Notes: generated from the letters alone by a model not told the origin. A stretch of 8,231 nucleotides of DNA from an uncultured Eubacteriales bacterium (GCA_900546385.1 URCT01000108.1:1-8231); one strand, 5' to 3'. Shown: positions 1 through 6,877, counted from the stretch's first letter. Program-made: numbers and translations.

Positions 1-32
1 CGCACCGCAACAATTAAAACCTTTTTAAGGGA

Positions 33-59
33 GCTTCGAGGTTTTCCAAACCTCGAAGC
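33..59. repeat. 12-bp perfect hairpin in the left intergenic region
   Basis: GCTTCGAGGTTT (33-44) pairs perfectly with AAACCTCGAAGC (48-59) around the loop TCC. There is no T-run right after it on either strand, so it is not a textbook intrinsic terminator, although it may end an upstream gene outside the window. It is the first of four hairpins in the first 180 bases; no coding region is supported here. Confidence 0.7.
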
Positions 60-105
60 AGCACACAAAAACAACAACTTCGCACAAACAAAATTAAATC
101 CTTCC

Positions 106-142
106 GCCGCCCTCAGCGGCTATTCTTTCTGCTTCGCAGAAA
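106..142. repeat. Two short adjacent hairpins
   Basis: A 5-bp hairpin GCCGC/GCGGC (106-110 with 116-120, loop CCTCA) is followed by a 7-bp hairpin TTTCTGC/GCAGAAA (126-132 with 136-142, loop TTC). Both sit between the larger hairpins at 33-59 and 146-178. They resemble the short stems with 3-5-nt loops seen downstream of the rhamnosidase gene, but no GTGAAAT spacer lies between them. The function is unknown. Confidence 0.5.
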
Positions 143-145
143 ACC

Positions 146-178
146 TTGCCCTGCTTTTTGAAGCAAAAAGCAGGGCAA
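146..178. repeat. 15-bp perfect hairpin upstream of the rhamnosidase promoter
   Basis: TTGCCCTGCTTTTTG (146-160) pairs without mismatch with CAAAAAGCAGGGCAA (164-178) around the loop AAG. It ends about 50 bases before the -35 box of the rhamnosidase promoter. No U-tract follows on the plus strand, and only a GGTTTT stretch follows on the minus strand. It may be a terminator or transcript-end structure for a gene left of the window, insulating the rhamnosidase promoter. The role is inferred; the stem itself is plain in the sequence. Confidence 0.65.
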
Positions 179-226
179 AATCATGCCGATGGTCAAAATC
201 GTACAACAACTGGAAAAAATGTAGGA

Positions 227-255
227 TTGACTTCTCTGTGGAAAAACTATATAAT
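227..255 (+). promoter_or_regulatory. Sigma-A-type promoter of the rhamnosidase gene
   Basis: A -35 box TTGACT (227-232) is followed, after exactly 17 nt, by a perfect -10 box TATAAT (250-255). Transcription would begin near 262 and leave a leader of about 85 nt before the ATG at 347. I see no clear operator palindrome or catabolite-response element overlapping it. A promoter this close to consensus suggests that any induction by rhamnose would need a repressor or a site further upstream. Confidence 0.8.
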
Positions 256-331
256 AATAAAGGAAATAATGCTGGAATTTTCGGCACTTTCACAAATTAT
301 ATCTGCGTTCGCACCGATTCACCCATGGCTC

Positions 332-339
332 AAAGGAGG
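332..339 (+). promoter_or_regulatory. Ribosome-binding site that fixes the rhamnosidase start
   Basis: AAAGGAGG lies 7 nt upstream of the ATG at 347, an ideal spacing. It supports this ATG over the open-frame extension back to a TTG at 146, which lies upstream of the promoter and would put 67 unlikely residues in front of the signal peptide. Confidence 0.9.
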
Positions 340-346
340 AAAACTC

Positions 347-3300
347 ATGAAAAAATTCCTGTCCGTCCTGCTTTCGGCGTCACTTATGCTTTCGGCTGTG
401 CCGTCCTTCGGGCTGCAAGCTGCTGCCGCCGATACAACACAAACCGGCTCGGTCAAAATCGTCGGCCTGCAGACCGACCACATGACCGACCCCATCGGCA
501 TCGACAGCGAAGCTCCGGTCTTCTCGTGGAAGCTCGAAGCTCCCGAAACGCGCGGCCAAAAGCAGACCGCTTACCGCGTGACAGTCGCCGATTCCGCCTC
601 TAAGCTGCAAAACGGCGAAACCGTTTGGGACAGCGCGTTTGTCACATCCGACGAAACGCTCGACATTCCCTATGCCGGTGAAGCGCTCGAACCCTCGACG
701 CGCTATTATTGGCAGGTTGAAATCAAGGATAAAGACGGCAAGACCGCGCTCAGCGAACCGGCTTTCTTCGAAACCGGCCTTATGGATTCCGGCTGGAGCG
801 GCGCCAAGTGGATATCGCGCTCCGAACCGAAAAGCGACGGCTATTTTGCGCTTACCAGCTTTTCCATCGATTTTGATTATACCGTCGTAAACACTGTCGC
901 ATCCATCGTTTTCGGTGCAAAGGACGACGGTAACTTCTATATGTGGCAGATGGGACTTCAGTCCTGGTACGACGGCCTGCTCTTGCGTCCGCACGTCTGC
1001 AAAAGCGGCGGCTTTTCCACACTGCCCGAAACGGCTCTCGAAAGCGGCAAGGACAGCGTTTACAAAAAGCACCATATGACCATCGAATGCAAAGAAGGCG
1101 TCGTCAAGACCTATCACGACGGCACGTTAAAAGATACACGCACGCTCTCCGGCTTGGAGCTTGGCTTTATCGGCTTCCGCTGTGCCGGTTCCGAAAGCTT
1201 TACCGCCGATAATATCGTGGTTAAGGACGGCGACGGCAACGTGTTATTAAATGCCGATTTCGACGACGGCAATCTGAACGGCTTTACCGGCCTTTCGATC
1301 GTGGACGGCGAACTGTCGGTGGATGGCGATAAAATGTCCTCGGCCGTGGTGCTTCGCAAATCAAGCGGCGAACTGAAAGCCGAAAGTGCGCCCATGTTCC
1401 GCAAGGACTTCACGGTGGACGCGAACAAGACTGTCAAGTCTGCACGCCTGTATGCCACCGCCGCCGGTACGTATGACGCTTACATCAACGGCAAACGTGT
1501 GACCGACAGTGTGCTTAATCCCGGTATGACGGCGTATGACGACCACATGCTCTATCAGACCTTCGACGTGACCGACCTTGTCAAAAGCGGTGCAAACGCC
1601 ATCGGCGTGTATCTCGGCCACGGTTGGTTCAACCGGGCACTGCGCGGCTTCGGCTCGACGCTTGCGTTCTACGGAAAGCTTGCCGTGTTTTACACCGACG
1701 GCACAAGCGACGTGATCGTTTCGGACGATTCGTGGAGTTTCTACCGCTATGGGCCGATCTTGGACGACGATGTTTTCAACGGCTTCAAATACGATGCGCT
1801 CATCGAAAAATCGCTTGACGGCTGGAATGAGCCGGGCTTTGACGATGCGTCGTGGGACGCTCCGAGTGTTCTTGCGGCAAACCGCATTGTGTCCAACGGC
1901 CAAACGCCGGAAATCATTGCACAAAATATTCCGCTTATCCGCCCGACCATCGAGCTTCCGGCTCTTTCGGTCACCGAACCGGAGGAGGGCGTGTATGTCT
2001 ACGATTTCGGACAGAACATCGCAGGTGTTGTGCGTGTGACAGCCTCCGCACCGGCCGGAACGGTCTTGAAGCTGCGCCATGCCGAGATTTTGAACCGCGA
2101 AAAAATGACCGGCGCGACCGGCGAACCCGGCACCATCTACACCGGCAACCTGCCGCGTGCCGAAGCCACCGACACCTATACCTTCCGCGGCGACAAGGGC
2201 GAAGAGACCTTTGAACCGTTCTTTACCTATCACGGCTTCCGCTATCTTGAAATCACTGGCCTTGACAAGCCGCTGCCGCTTGAGAATGTCACGGCCTTGT
2301 TGCTTATGAGCGACCTTGACCAGACAAGCGAATTCGATTCTTCTAACGCGCTTGTCAACCGTCTCTATCTCAACTCGCTTTGGAGCGCGCGCGACAACTT
2401 CATCAGCGTGCCGACAGACTGTCCGCAGAGAGGCGAACGCTTCGGTTGGACGGGCGACGCACAGATTTTTGCGCGCACCGGTTCGTATCTCATGGACGTG
2501 AACGCGTTCTATCAGAAATACTGCATGGATATGCGCGATACCTCCACCAATAACCGCATCATCGCTGATGTTTCGCCGGCTTCGGTCGGACCGGGCTGGT
2601 ACGGTCAGGGCGACCGCAAGGGCGCGACCAACGGCTGGGGCGACGCGATTATCATCATCCCGTATCAGATGTATATGCAGTACGGCAACAAAGCGGTGCT
2701 GACCGAAAACTACGAAACCATGTGCAACTGGATGGAGTATCTCGTCTCCACCAGTGAAAACTACATCCGCGACGAGAGCTGGACGGGTGACTGGCTGCCG
2801 GTTGGCGAGCCGAAATCGCCGATTGCCTTGACGGATACGGCGTTCTGCGCGTACAGCGCAAGCCTGCTTGCCGAAATCTCCGCTATTTTGGGCAAGACCG
2901 ATAAGGCCGCCGAATACCGTGCATTATACGAAAACTACCGCACCGCTTGGCGTGCAAAGTTCTTGACCGGCGGCGAGGGCGGCCAAACCATCTGCGGCAC
3001 GCAGACCTCGTATGTCCTCGGCATCAAATTCGGCCTTTTCGATGAAGACGAAATGGCCGAGGCTGCCGAAAACCTTGCCAAAAACATCAAGTCGCGCGGC
3101 TGGCATTTGACCACCGGCTTCTTGGGCTTAAGCTACTTAAATCCCGTTTTGTCTGACGCCGGTTATTCCGATGTGGCATATAAGCTGCTCGAACAAGAGG
3201 AATATCCGTCGTGGTTATACAGCGTGACCACCGGTTCGACCACCATTTGGGAAAGCTGGTATGCGTTCCGCACCTATGCGGACGGCTCGTGTGCCGCCAA

Positions 3301-6300
3301 CGGCGAATCGTATAACCACTTCTCCTACGGCGCGGTCTCCGAATGGCTGTTCCGGTATGTACTCGGCATCGAACGCGATGAAAACGCTGTCGCCTACAAG
3401 CATATCATCCTGAAACCGGAATTCGGCGGCAGCTTTACGCACGCAAACGGTTCGTATAACTCCGTGCGCGGCAAAATCGAAAGCGGTTGGACGCTTGACA
3501 AAGAGTCCGGAGCGTTCACCTATCATGCCGTCGTTCCGGCAAACACCACCGCAACGCTGTATCTCCCGGCCGAAAACGCCGAAAGCGTTGTGACCGAGAG
3601 CGGCAAACCGGTAAGCGAATCAAAGGGCGTGACCTTTGTTTCCTATAAAGACGGCGCGATGGTCTATGAGCTGGAAAGCGGTACATACGACTTTGCCGTT
3701 ACGGTTGACCCGAAGGCCAACGACATTACCTCGGTTAAGCTCACCAACGCACAAAAGATAAGTGCCTCTGTTACGGCGGACGGCAAGACCTTTACCGCCT
3801 TCCCGGCCACCTTCATTTCGTCCCAAAAGGCAGTCACCTTAAACGTCACGACCGACGCGGAAAACTATACCTTCCTCCGCTTCACCGGCGAGGACGGCAA
3901 AACCTATGAAAACGGCGAAGCGGTCAGCGGCGACAACAACTTGAATCTGTTATTTGCCTACACCGGTGGGGACGACGGCGCAGACGGCAAAAAGACTGTG
4001 ACCTTGACCGGCGTGAGCGGCGTGACGATCGCCGTGAACGGCGAAGAAAAAACACTGCCGTATACCGGCTCGTTCGAGAAAGGCGCAGAGGTCAAGATCG
4101 AAGTGCTTTCCGTTCCGGACGGCTTTGAATTTGATGCCATCGGCGACGCGGTCGGCGTCGGAAGCACGGTCTACTTAAAGCCGCTTGCCGATTTCACCGC
4201 CGAAGTGACAATCAAAAATGAGCTTTACCGCAAGGGCTACGACATTTTCTTCGGCTTTGACGACGAGGTCGGCTATTGGAAGGGCGGCAACGCATCGGTC
4301 ACCTGGGAAGAGGGCGGCTATATGCGCTTTAAGGCGATCAAGAAGGATGACAACACCTTCGCCCCGCGCGCCGGTTACAACTTTACCGAATCAAAGAGCA
4401 CGATAACCGGCGGCGACTATGTCCCGGCTTCCAAATACGAAAGCTTAACGGTCGGCTACATTGCCGACAGCGTGGCAGGGGATTCCAGACCGGTTATGTA
4501 CATTGCCACGGAGGATCAGCCGAGCTACATAAATCCCGTGCGTGAAAGAGGCGCCACTTCGAAGATTCTTGCTTCGTATGCCGACGGCAAGACCTTGCGC
4601 GAGGTGACCTATTCGCTGAACGATTGGAGCGCATGGACCGGCAACATCAAGGCGATCTACCTTGATATTCTCGATAACGTAGATGGCGACCTGCGCGTGG
4701 ATTATATCCTTCTTAAGCGCGGCCCCATCAAGCTCACCGTCAAGACCGAAGGGCTTTCCGATGCAGTTTATACCTATAAGGGCGGCGAAACGGTTGACCT
4801 TTCCGCGCTTGCCGAAGCGGCCAAAGAGGGCTTTTTGGGCTTCACGCTCGAAAACGGCTCGACCGATTATGTGACAAGCGTCACCATGACCGACGATATC
4901 ACGCTGTATGCCAACTACAAAGAAGTCGTTTTGCCGATGACGGTGTTCGACTTTGAGGATAATACCAAACAAGGCTGGAACGTCATGAACGGCGGCGCTT
5001 CTTCTGTGACGGACGGCGTATATAAGGCCGCTTTCGACACCCAAAAATCCGACGCATGGCTGTATAACGAAAAGCTGTCGCTCGACGCGAATACGCTGCG
5101 CTATGTGGTCGTCAAAATGCGTCATAACATTCCGCAGGGCGCGACCGGCTCCAAAAAGATGGAAGTGTTCTTTGTCCGTACCGTCGATACGCCGTGGCAG
5201 GCACATTTGTGTGCTTCGATCGCCCAACAGCCTGCCTCCGACGAATTTGTGACCTATGTTATCGATATGAAAAACTGCTCGTATTGGAACGGCACGGTCA
5301 ACCGCTTACGAATCGACCCGTTCGAGGTCACCTCTCCGACCGAGGGCGCATACACCTTTGAGGTCGACGAAATCGCCGTTACCGCTCCGGCAACGCTCAT
5401 TCTCGACGGCGGCTACGACGGTGCCGAAAAGCAAACGCTTACGGTTCCGGCGCACGTGCCGTATGATCTTACCGCTCTCGAAGCGCCGACACGCACCGGC
5501 TATACCTTCTTAGGCTACACCGATGGCAAGAGCGATACGATTTTGAAAACCGTCACGCTCACCAAAAACACCACCTTGTATGCCGCCTGGGAGAAGCCGA
5601 ACTCGATCGTTTGGGATTTTGCGAGCGGCGAAAAGCAGGGCTGGAACGTGGAAAATTCCACCGGCAGCATTTCGGACGGTGTATTAAAAGCGGCGTTCTC
5701 GACAAGCAATGCCGACCTGTGGTTCTACAATACAAGCGTGAACATTGACGCGACAACCATGCGCTATGTGATTGTGGAACTCAAACACAACATCCCGGCA
5801 GGCTCGACCGGCTCCAAGCCGTTTGAAGTGTTCTTCACACGCACAACCGATACGCCGTGGCAACAGCACCTTTCGGCCAATATCAAACAAATGGCCGCCG
5901 GCGGTTTTGATACCTATATTGTCGATATGAAGACCTGTACCAACTGGAACGGTACGGTCAACCGCTTGAGAATCGACCCGTTTGAAGTGAAATCGCCGAC
6001 TGAGGGCGCGTATGCGGTGGAAGTCAAGAGTATCCGTGTCAGCGGCGAAGCAGAGCTGATGCTTGTGGATGGCGAAAGCAAGCAGACAAAGACCATTCCG
6101 GCCGGTGTGAACATCGATTTGGCGGATTACGCGAAGCCTTCTGAGAGCGGCCGCACGTTCTTGGGCTATGCCGAAACGCCGGATGGCGAGATTCTCGAAA
6201 GCATTGCCGTTAACCGCGAAAAAACGCTGTATGCGGTGTGGAAGACCGAGAAACCGACCGTATTGGCAAGCAAAACCGGCGTGAGCGCGGCAAGCACCGC

Positions 6301-6511
6301 CCAAGCGACGCTTGTTGTCGCAGCCTATGCTGCGGATGGCCGGTTGAAGCAGACGGTGTTCTATGCGTTCACCGGCTCTGTCGAAAAGACCTATGCGGAA
6401 CTGGGACTTGACGTAAGCGAGGCCGGCACGGTGAAAGCCTATCTGTTTGATGAAACCGTAAGCAAGGTGAAACCGCTTTGTGAAGCGGCATCGGTTGCAT
6501 TAAATGCATAA
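347..6511 (+). CDS. Secreted multidomain alpha-L-rhamnosidase (GH78)
   Basis: This is a 2054-residue exported glycoside hydrolase expected to release terminal alpha-L-rhamnose from plant polysaccharides or glycosides by the inverting mechanism of family GH78. Residues 1-28 form a Sec signal peptide (MKK, hydrophobic core, then QAAAA before Asp29). An Fn3-like N-terminal domain covers about 36-145. About 165-335 is an inserted beta-sandwich resembling LamG/DUF1080 modules. The rhamnosidase N domain is about 350-510, the concanavalin-like domain about 545-655, the (alpha/alpha)6 catalytic barrel about 660-1000, and the C-terminal beta-sandwich about 1005-1118. In the catalytic domain, the motif DCPQRGERFGWTGD (691-704) holds the probable general acid Glu697, and GSTTIWESW holds the probable general base Glu969. 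Both are intact. The last 930 residues are accessory modules: unassigned beta domains (about 1120-1290), a jelly-roll-like module (about 1296-1460), three InlB B-repeats, two copies of a carbohydrate-binding-like module, and an end domain (1968-2054). No LPXTG, dockerin or SLH domain is visible. The gene is monocistronic, with its own promoter and terminator. The exact substrate is not determinable here. Confidence 0.93.
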   Translation: MKKFLSVLLSASLMLSAVPSFGLQAAAADTTQTGSVKIVGLQTDHMTDPIGIDSEAPVFSWKLEAPETRGQKQTAYRVTVADSASKLQNGETVWDSAFVTSDETLDIPYAGEALEPSTRYYWQVEIKDKDGKTALSEPAFFETGLMDSGWSGAKWISRSEPKSDGYFALTSFSIDFDYTVVNTVASIVFGAKDDGNFYMWQMGLQSWYDGLLLRPHVCKSGGFSTLPETALESGKDSVYKKHHMTIECKEGVVKTYHDGTLKDTRTLSGLELGFIGFRCAGSESFTADNIVVKDGDGNVLLNADFDDGNLNGFTGLSIVDGELSVDGDKMSSAVVLRKSSGELKAESAPMFRKDFTVDANKTVKSARLYATAAGTYDAYINGKRVTDSVLNPGMTAYDDHMLYQTFDVTDLVKSGANAIGVYLGHGWFNRALRGFGSTLAFYGKLAVFYTDGTSDVIVSDDSWSFYRYGPILDDDVFNGFKYDALIEKSLDGWNEPGFDDASWDAPSVLAANRIVSNGQTPEIIAQNIPLIRPTIELPALSVTEPEEGVYVYDFGQNIAGVVRVTASAPAGTVLKLRHAEILNREKMTGATGEPGTIYTGNLPRAEATDTYTFRGDKGEETFEPFFTYHGFRYLEITGLDKPLPLENVTALLLMSDLDQTSEFDSSNALVNRLYLNSLWSARDNFISVPTDCPQRGERFGWTGDAQIFARTGSYLMDVNAFYQKYCMDMRDTSTNNRIIADVSPASVGPGWYGQGDRKGATNGWGDAIIIIPYQMYMQYGNKAVLTENYETMCNWMEYLVSTSENYIRDESWTGDWLPVGEPKSPIALTDTAFCAYSASLLAEISAILGKTDKAAEYRALYENYRTAWRAKFLTGGEGGQTICGTQTSYVLGIKFGLFDEDEMAEAAENLAKNIKSRGWHLTTGFLGLSYLNPVLSDAGYSDVAYKLLEQEEYPSWLYSVTTGSTTIWESWYAFRTYADGSCAANGESYNHFSYGAVSEWLFRYVLGIERDENAVAYKHIILKPEFGGSFTHANGSYNSVRGKIESGWTLDKESGAFTYHAVVPANTTATLYLPAENAESVVTESGKPVSESKGVTFVSYKDGAMVYELESGTYDFAVTVDPKANDITSVKLTNAQKISASVTADGKTFTAFPATFISSQKAVTLNVTTDAENYTFLRFTGEDGKTYENGEAVSGDNNLNLLFAYTGGDDGADGKKTVTLTGVSGVTIAVNGEEKTLPYTGSFEKGAEVKIEVLSVPDGFEFDAIGDAVGVGSTVYLKPLADFTAEVTIKNELYRKGYDIFFGFDDEVGYWKGGNASVTWEEGGYMRFKAIKKDDNTFAPRAGYNFTESKSTITGGDYVPASKYESLTVGYIADSVAGDSRPVMYIATEDQPSYINPVRERGATSKILASYADGKTLREVTYSLNDWSAWTGNIKAIYLDILDNVDGDLRVDYILLKRGPIKLTVKTEGLSDAVYTYKGGETVDLSALAEAAKEGFLGFTLENGSTDYVTSVTMTDDITLYANYKEVVLPMTVFDFEDNTKQGWNVMNGGASSVTDGVYKAAFDTQKSDAWLYNEKLSLDANTLRYVVVKMRHNIPQGATGSKKMEVFFVRTVDTPWQAHLCASIAQQPASDEFVTYVIDMKNCSYWNGTVNRLRIDPFEVTSPTEGAYTFEVDEIAVTAPATLILDGGYDGAEKQTLTVPAHVPYDLTALEAPTRTGYTFLGYTDGKSDTILKTVTLTKNTTLYAAWEKPNSIVWDFASGEKQGWNVENSTGSISDGVLKAAFSTSNADLWFYNTSVNIDATTMRYVIVELKHNIPAGSTGSKPFEVFFTRTTDTPWQQHLSANIKQMAAGGFDTYIVDMKTCTNWNGTVNRLRIDPFEVKSPTEGAYAVEVKSIRVSGEAELMLVDGESKQTKTIPAGVNIDLADYAKPSESGRTFLGYAETPDGEILESIAVNREKTLYAVWKTEKPTVLASKTGVSAASTAQATLVVAAYAADGRLKQTVFYAFTGSVEKTYAELGLDVSEAGTVKAYLFDETVSKVKPLCEAASVALNA
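4727..4921 (+). repeat. First InlB B-repeat (Flg_new-like) in the rhamnosidase
   Basis: Residues 1461-1525 have the layout of Listeria-Bacteroides B-repeats: a beta strand rich in Thr and Val, a GGETVDL turn, GFLGFTLENGS, and a closing TMTDDITLYANYKE. It links the jelly-roll-like module (about 1296-1460) to the first duplicated carbohydrate-binding-like module. It is the most divergent of the three B-repeats; the later two end in LYAAWEK and LYAVWKTEK. In this family these repeats act as extended spacers or adhesion modules on surface proteins. Confidence 0.7.
4934..5596 (+). repeat. Duplicated module unit, copy A (binding-like domain plus B-repeat)
   Basis: Residues 1530-1680 form a beta-rich module starting VFDFEDNTKQGWNV and containing MEVFFVRTVDTPW and WNGTVNRLRIDPFEV. 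It looks like the jelly-roll carbohydrate-binding modules attached to large clostridial glycosidases, though I cannot assign a CBM family. Residues 1682-1750 are the second InlB B-repeat (RTGYTFLGYTDG to LYAAWEK). The unit is followed almost directly by copy B in the same frame. Confidence 0.8.
5603..6247 (+). repeat. Duplicated module unit, copy B (binding-like domain plus B-repeat)
   Basis: Residues 1753-1900 repeat the binding-like module (VWDFASGEKQGWNV, FEVFFTRTTDTPW, WNGTVNRLRIDPFEV, then SPTEGAY). Residues 1903-1967 are the third B-repeat (SGRTFLGYAETPDGE to LYAVWKTEK). Aligned by hand, the binding-like domains of copies A and B are about 60 percent identical, with an unbroken 15-residue identical stretch. 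This shows an internal tandem duplication that has since diverged. The identical stretch probably forms part of the ligand face or fold core. Confidence 0.8.
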
Positions 6512-6523
6512 AATTTCGCGATA

Positions 6524-6560
6524 AAATTGCAGGGCAGGGAAATTTCCTGTCCTGCAATTT
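6524..6560 (+). terminator. Terminator hairpin of the rhamnosidase gene
   Basis: A 16-bp stem (6524-6539 with 6545-6560) containing two G-U pairs and a 5-nt loop begins 12 nt after the TAA stop. The tail after the stem (GTTATGT) is only weakly T-rich, but the stem ends in AATTT, so U residues lie at its 3' base. The stem strength and position make it the likely transcript end of the rhamnosidase mRNA. Confidence 0.75.
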
Positions 6561-6587
6561 GTTATGTAAAGGAAAAACAACGAACAA

Positions 6588-6724
6588 GTGAAATATCCGG
6601 CAGACGCCGGATGTGAAATAGCGGCTTGCGCCGCTGTGAAATGTTGCGGTTTTACCGCAACGTGAAAGGAAATGCAGGCATTTCACGTGCCAAAGGCACA
6701 TTTTACGTCCGCAGGGCATTTCAC
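6588..6724. repeat. String of six short hairpins separated by GTGAAAT / ATTTCAC
   Basis: Seven copies of a 7-nt motif alternate with six palindromes. The motifs GTGAAAT lie at 6588-6594, 6613-6619 and 6636-6642, and GTGAAAG at 6662-6668. The motif is then inverted: ATTTCAC at 6680-6686, ATTTTAC at 6700-6706 and ATTTCAC at 6718-6724. The hairpins are 6595-6612 (7 bp), 6620-6635 (6 bp), 6643-6661 (8 bp), 6669-6684 (6 bp), 6687-6699 (5 bp) and 6707-6717 (4 bp, one wobble). All have 3-4-nt loops and unrelated stem sequences. No conserved protein is encoded: the open frame crossing part of it runs on into the tRNA. It is an intergenic repeat or structured RNA of unknown function; I cannot name a family. 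Confidence 0.8.
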
Positions 6725-6750
6725 AAATCGCGAAAGGGATTTATTTCGTT

Positions 6751-6784
6751 AAAAAAGAGCGTTGCTTGCGCAATGCTCTTTTTT
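6751..6784 (-). terminator. Bidirectional intrinsic terminator after the tRNA
   Basis: AAAAAAGAGC (6751-6760) pairs perfectly with GCTCTTTTTT (6775-6784). The stem extends inward through a G-T pair and TTGC/GCAA to a 4-nt loop. Read leftward, it starts directly at the tRNA CCA end and finishes in six Ts, so it ends the tRNA transcript. Read rightward, it also ends in six Ts and would stop any transcription coming from the rhamnosidase side. Confidence 0.85.
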
Positions 6785-6860
6785 GGCCCGTCTTGCGGGA
6801 CTCGAACCCACGGCCCTCAGAATCGGAATCTGATACTCTATCCAGTTGAGCTACAGGCGC
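6784..6860 (-). tRNA. tRNA-Arg (anticodon CCG), with a mismatched acceptor stem
   Basis: Read on the minus strand, 6860 to 6784 gives a cloverleaf with an encoded CCA end (6786-6784) and discriminator G (6787). The D stem is GCTC/GAGT. The anticodon stem is TCAGA/TCTGA with loop TTCCGAT, giving anticodon CCG (Arg, codon CGG). The T arm is GTGGG/CCCGC with loop TTCGAGT. The acceptor stem is faulty: the 5' strand GCGCCTG (6860-6854) faces AAGACGG (6794-6788), leaving pairs 1-72 (G-G), 4-69 (C-A) and 7-66 (G-A) broken. The 5' strand calls for CAGGCGC and the 3' strand calls for CCGTCTT. The gene has its own promoter and terminator, but as written it may not give a working tRNA. It is either a decayed copy or a join of two different tRNA-Arg genes. 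Confidence 0.8.
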
Positions 6861-6871
6861 ACTACCTAATA

Positions 6872-6877
6872 ATTATA
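6872..6877 (-). promoter_or_regulatory. -10 box of the tRNA-Arg promoter
   Basis: On the minus strand a perfect TATAAT ends 11 nt before the mature 5' end of the tRNA, the right distance for a start a few nucleotides upstream of it. The best -35 candidate at 17-nt spacing is the weak TGGATT (6895-6900). The box lies in the AT-rich stretch on the permease side, consistent with the 5' half of the tRNA belonging to that sequence. Confidence 0.55.

Noticed and set aside
146..346. In-frame extension of the rhamnosidase back to a TTG at 146
   Set aside because: It lies upstream of the TTGACT-17-TATAAT promoter, starts inside a 15-bp hairpin, lacks a ribosome-binding site, and would bury the signal peptide behind 67 residues. 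The ATG at 347 has an ideal Shine-Dalgarno site and a typical MKK signal start.
380..6304. Long open frames on the minus strand inside the rhamnosidase gene (for example 380-1117, 1361-2233, 4445-5227 and 5684-6304)
   Set aside because: They are antisense shadows of a GC-rich gene with strong third-position bias. Their translations show no recognisable domains and they have no plausible promoters or ribosome-binding sites.
6588..6724. CRISPR array
   Set aside because: The repeated unit is only 7 nt, flips orientation half way, and the sequences between copies are self-complementary palindromes of 11-19 nt rather than unique spacers. No cas genes are in view.
6784..6860. Ordinary integrase attachment site in the tRNA 3' end
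   Set aside because: Integrative elements normally restore a matching tRNA 3' end, and no integrase gene or direct repeat of the 3' end is seen in the window. The acceptor strands here do not match, so a standard att site is not supported, although it is not excluded outside the window.
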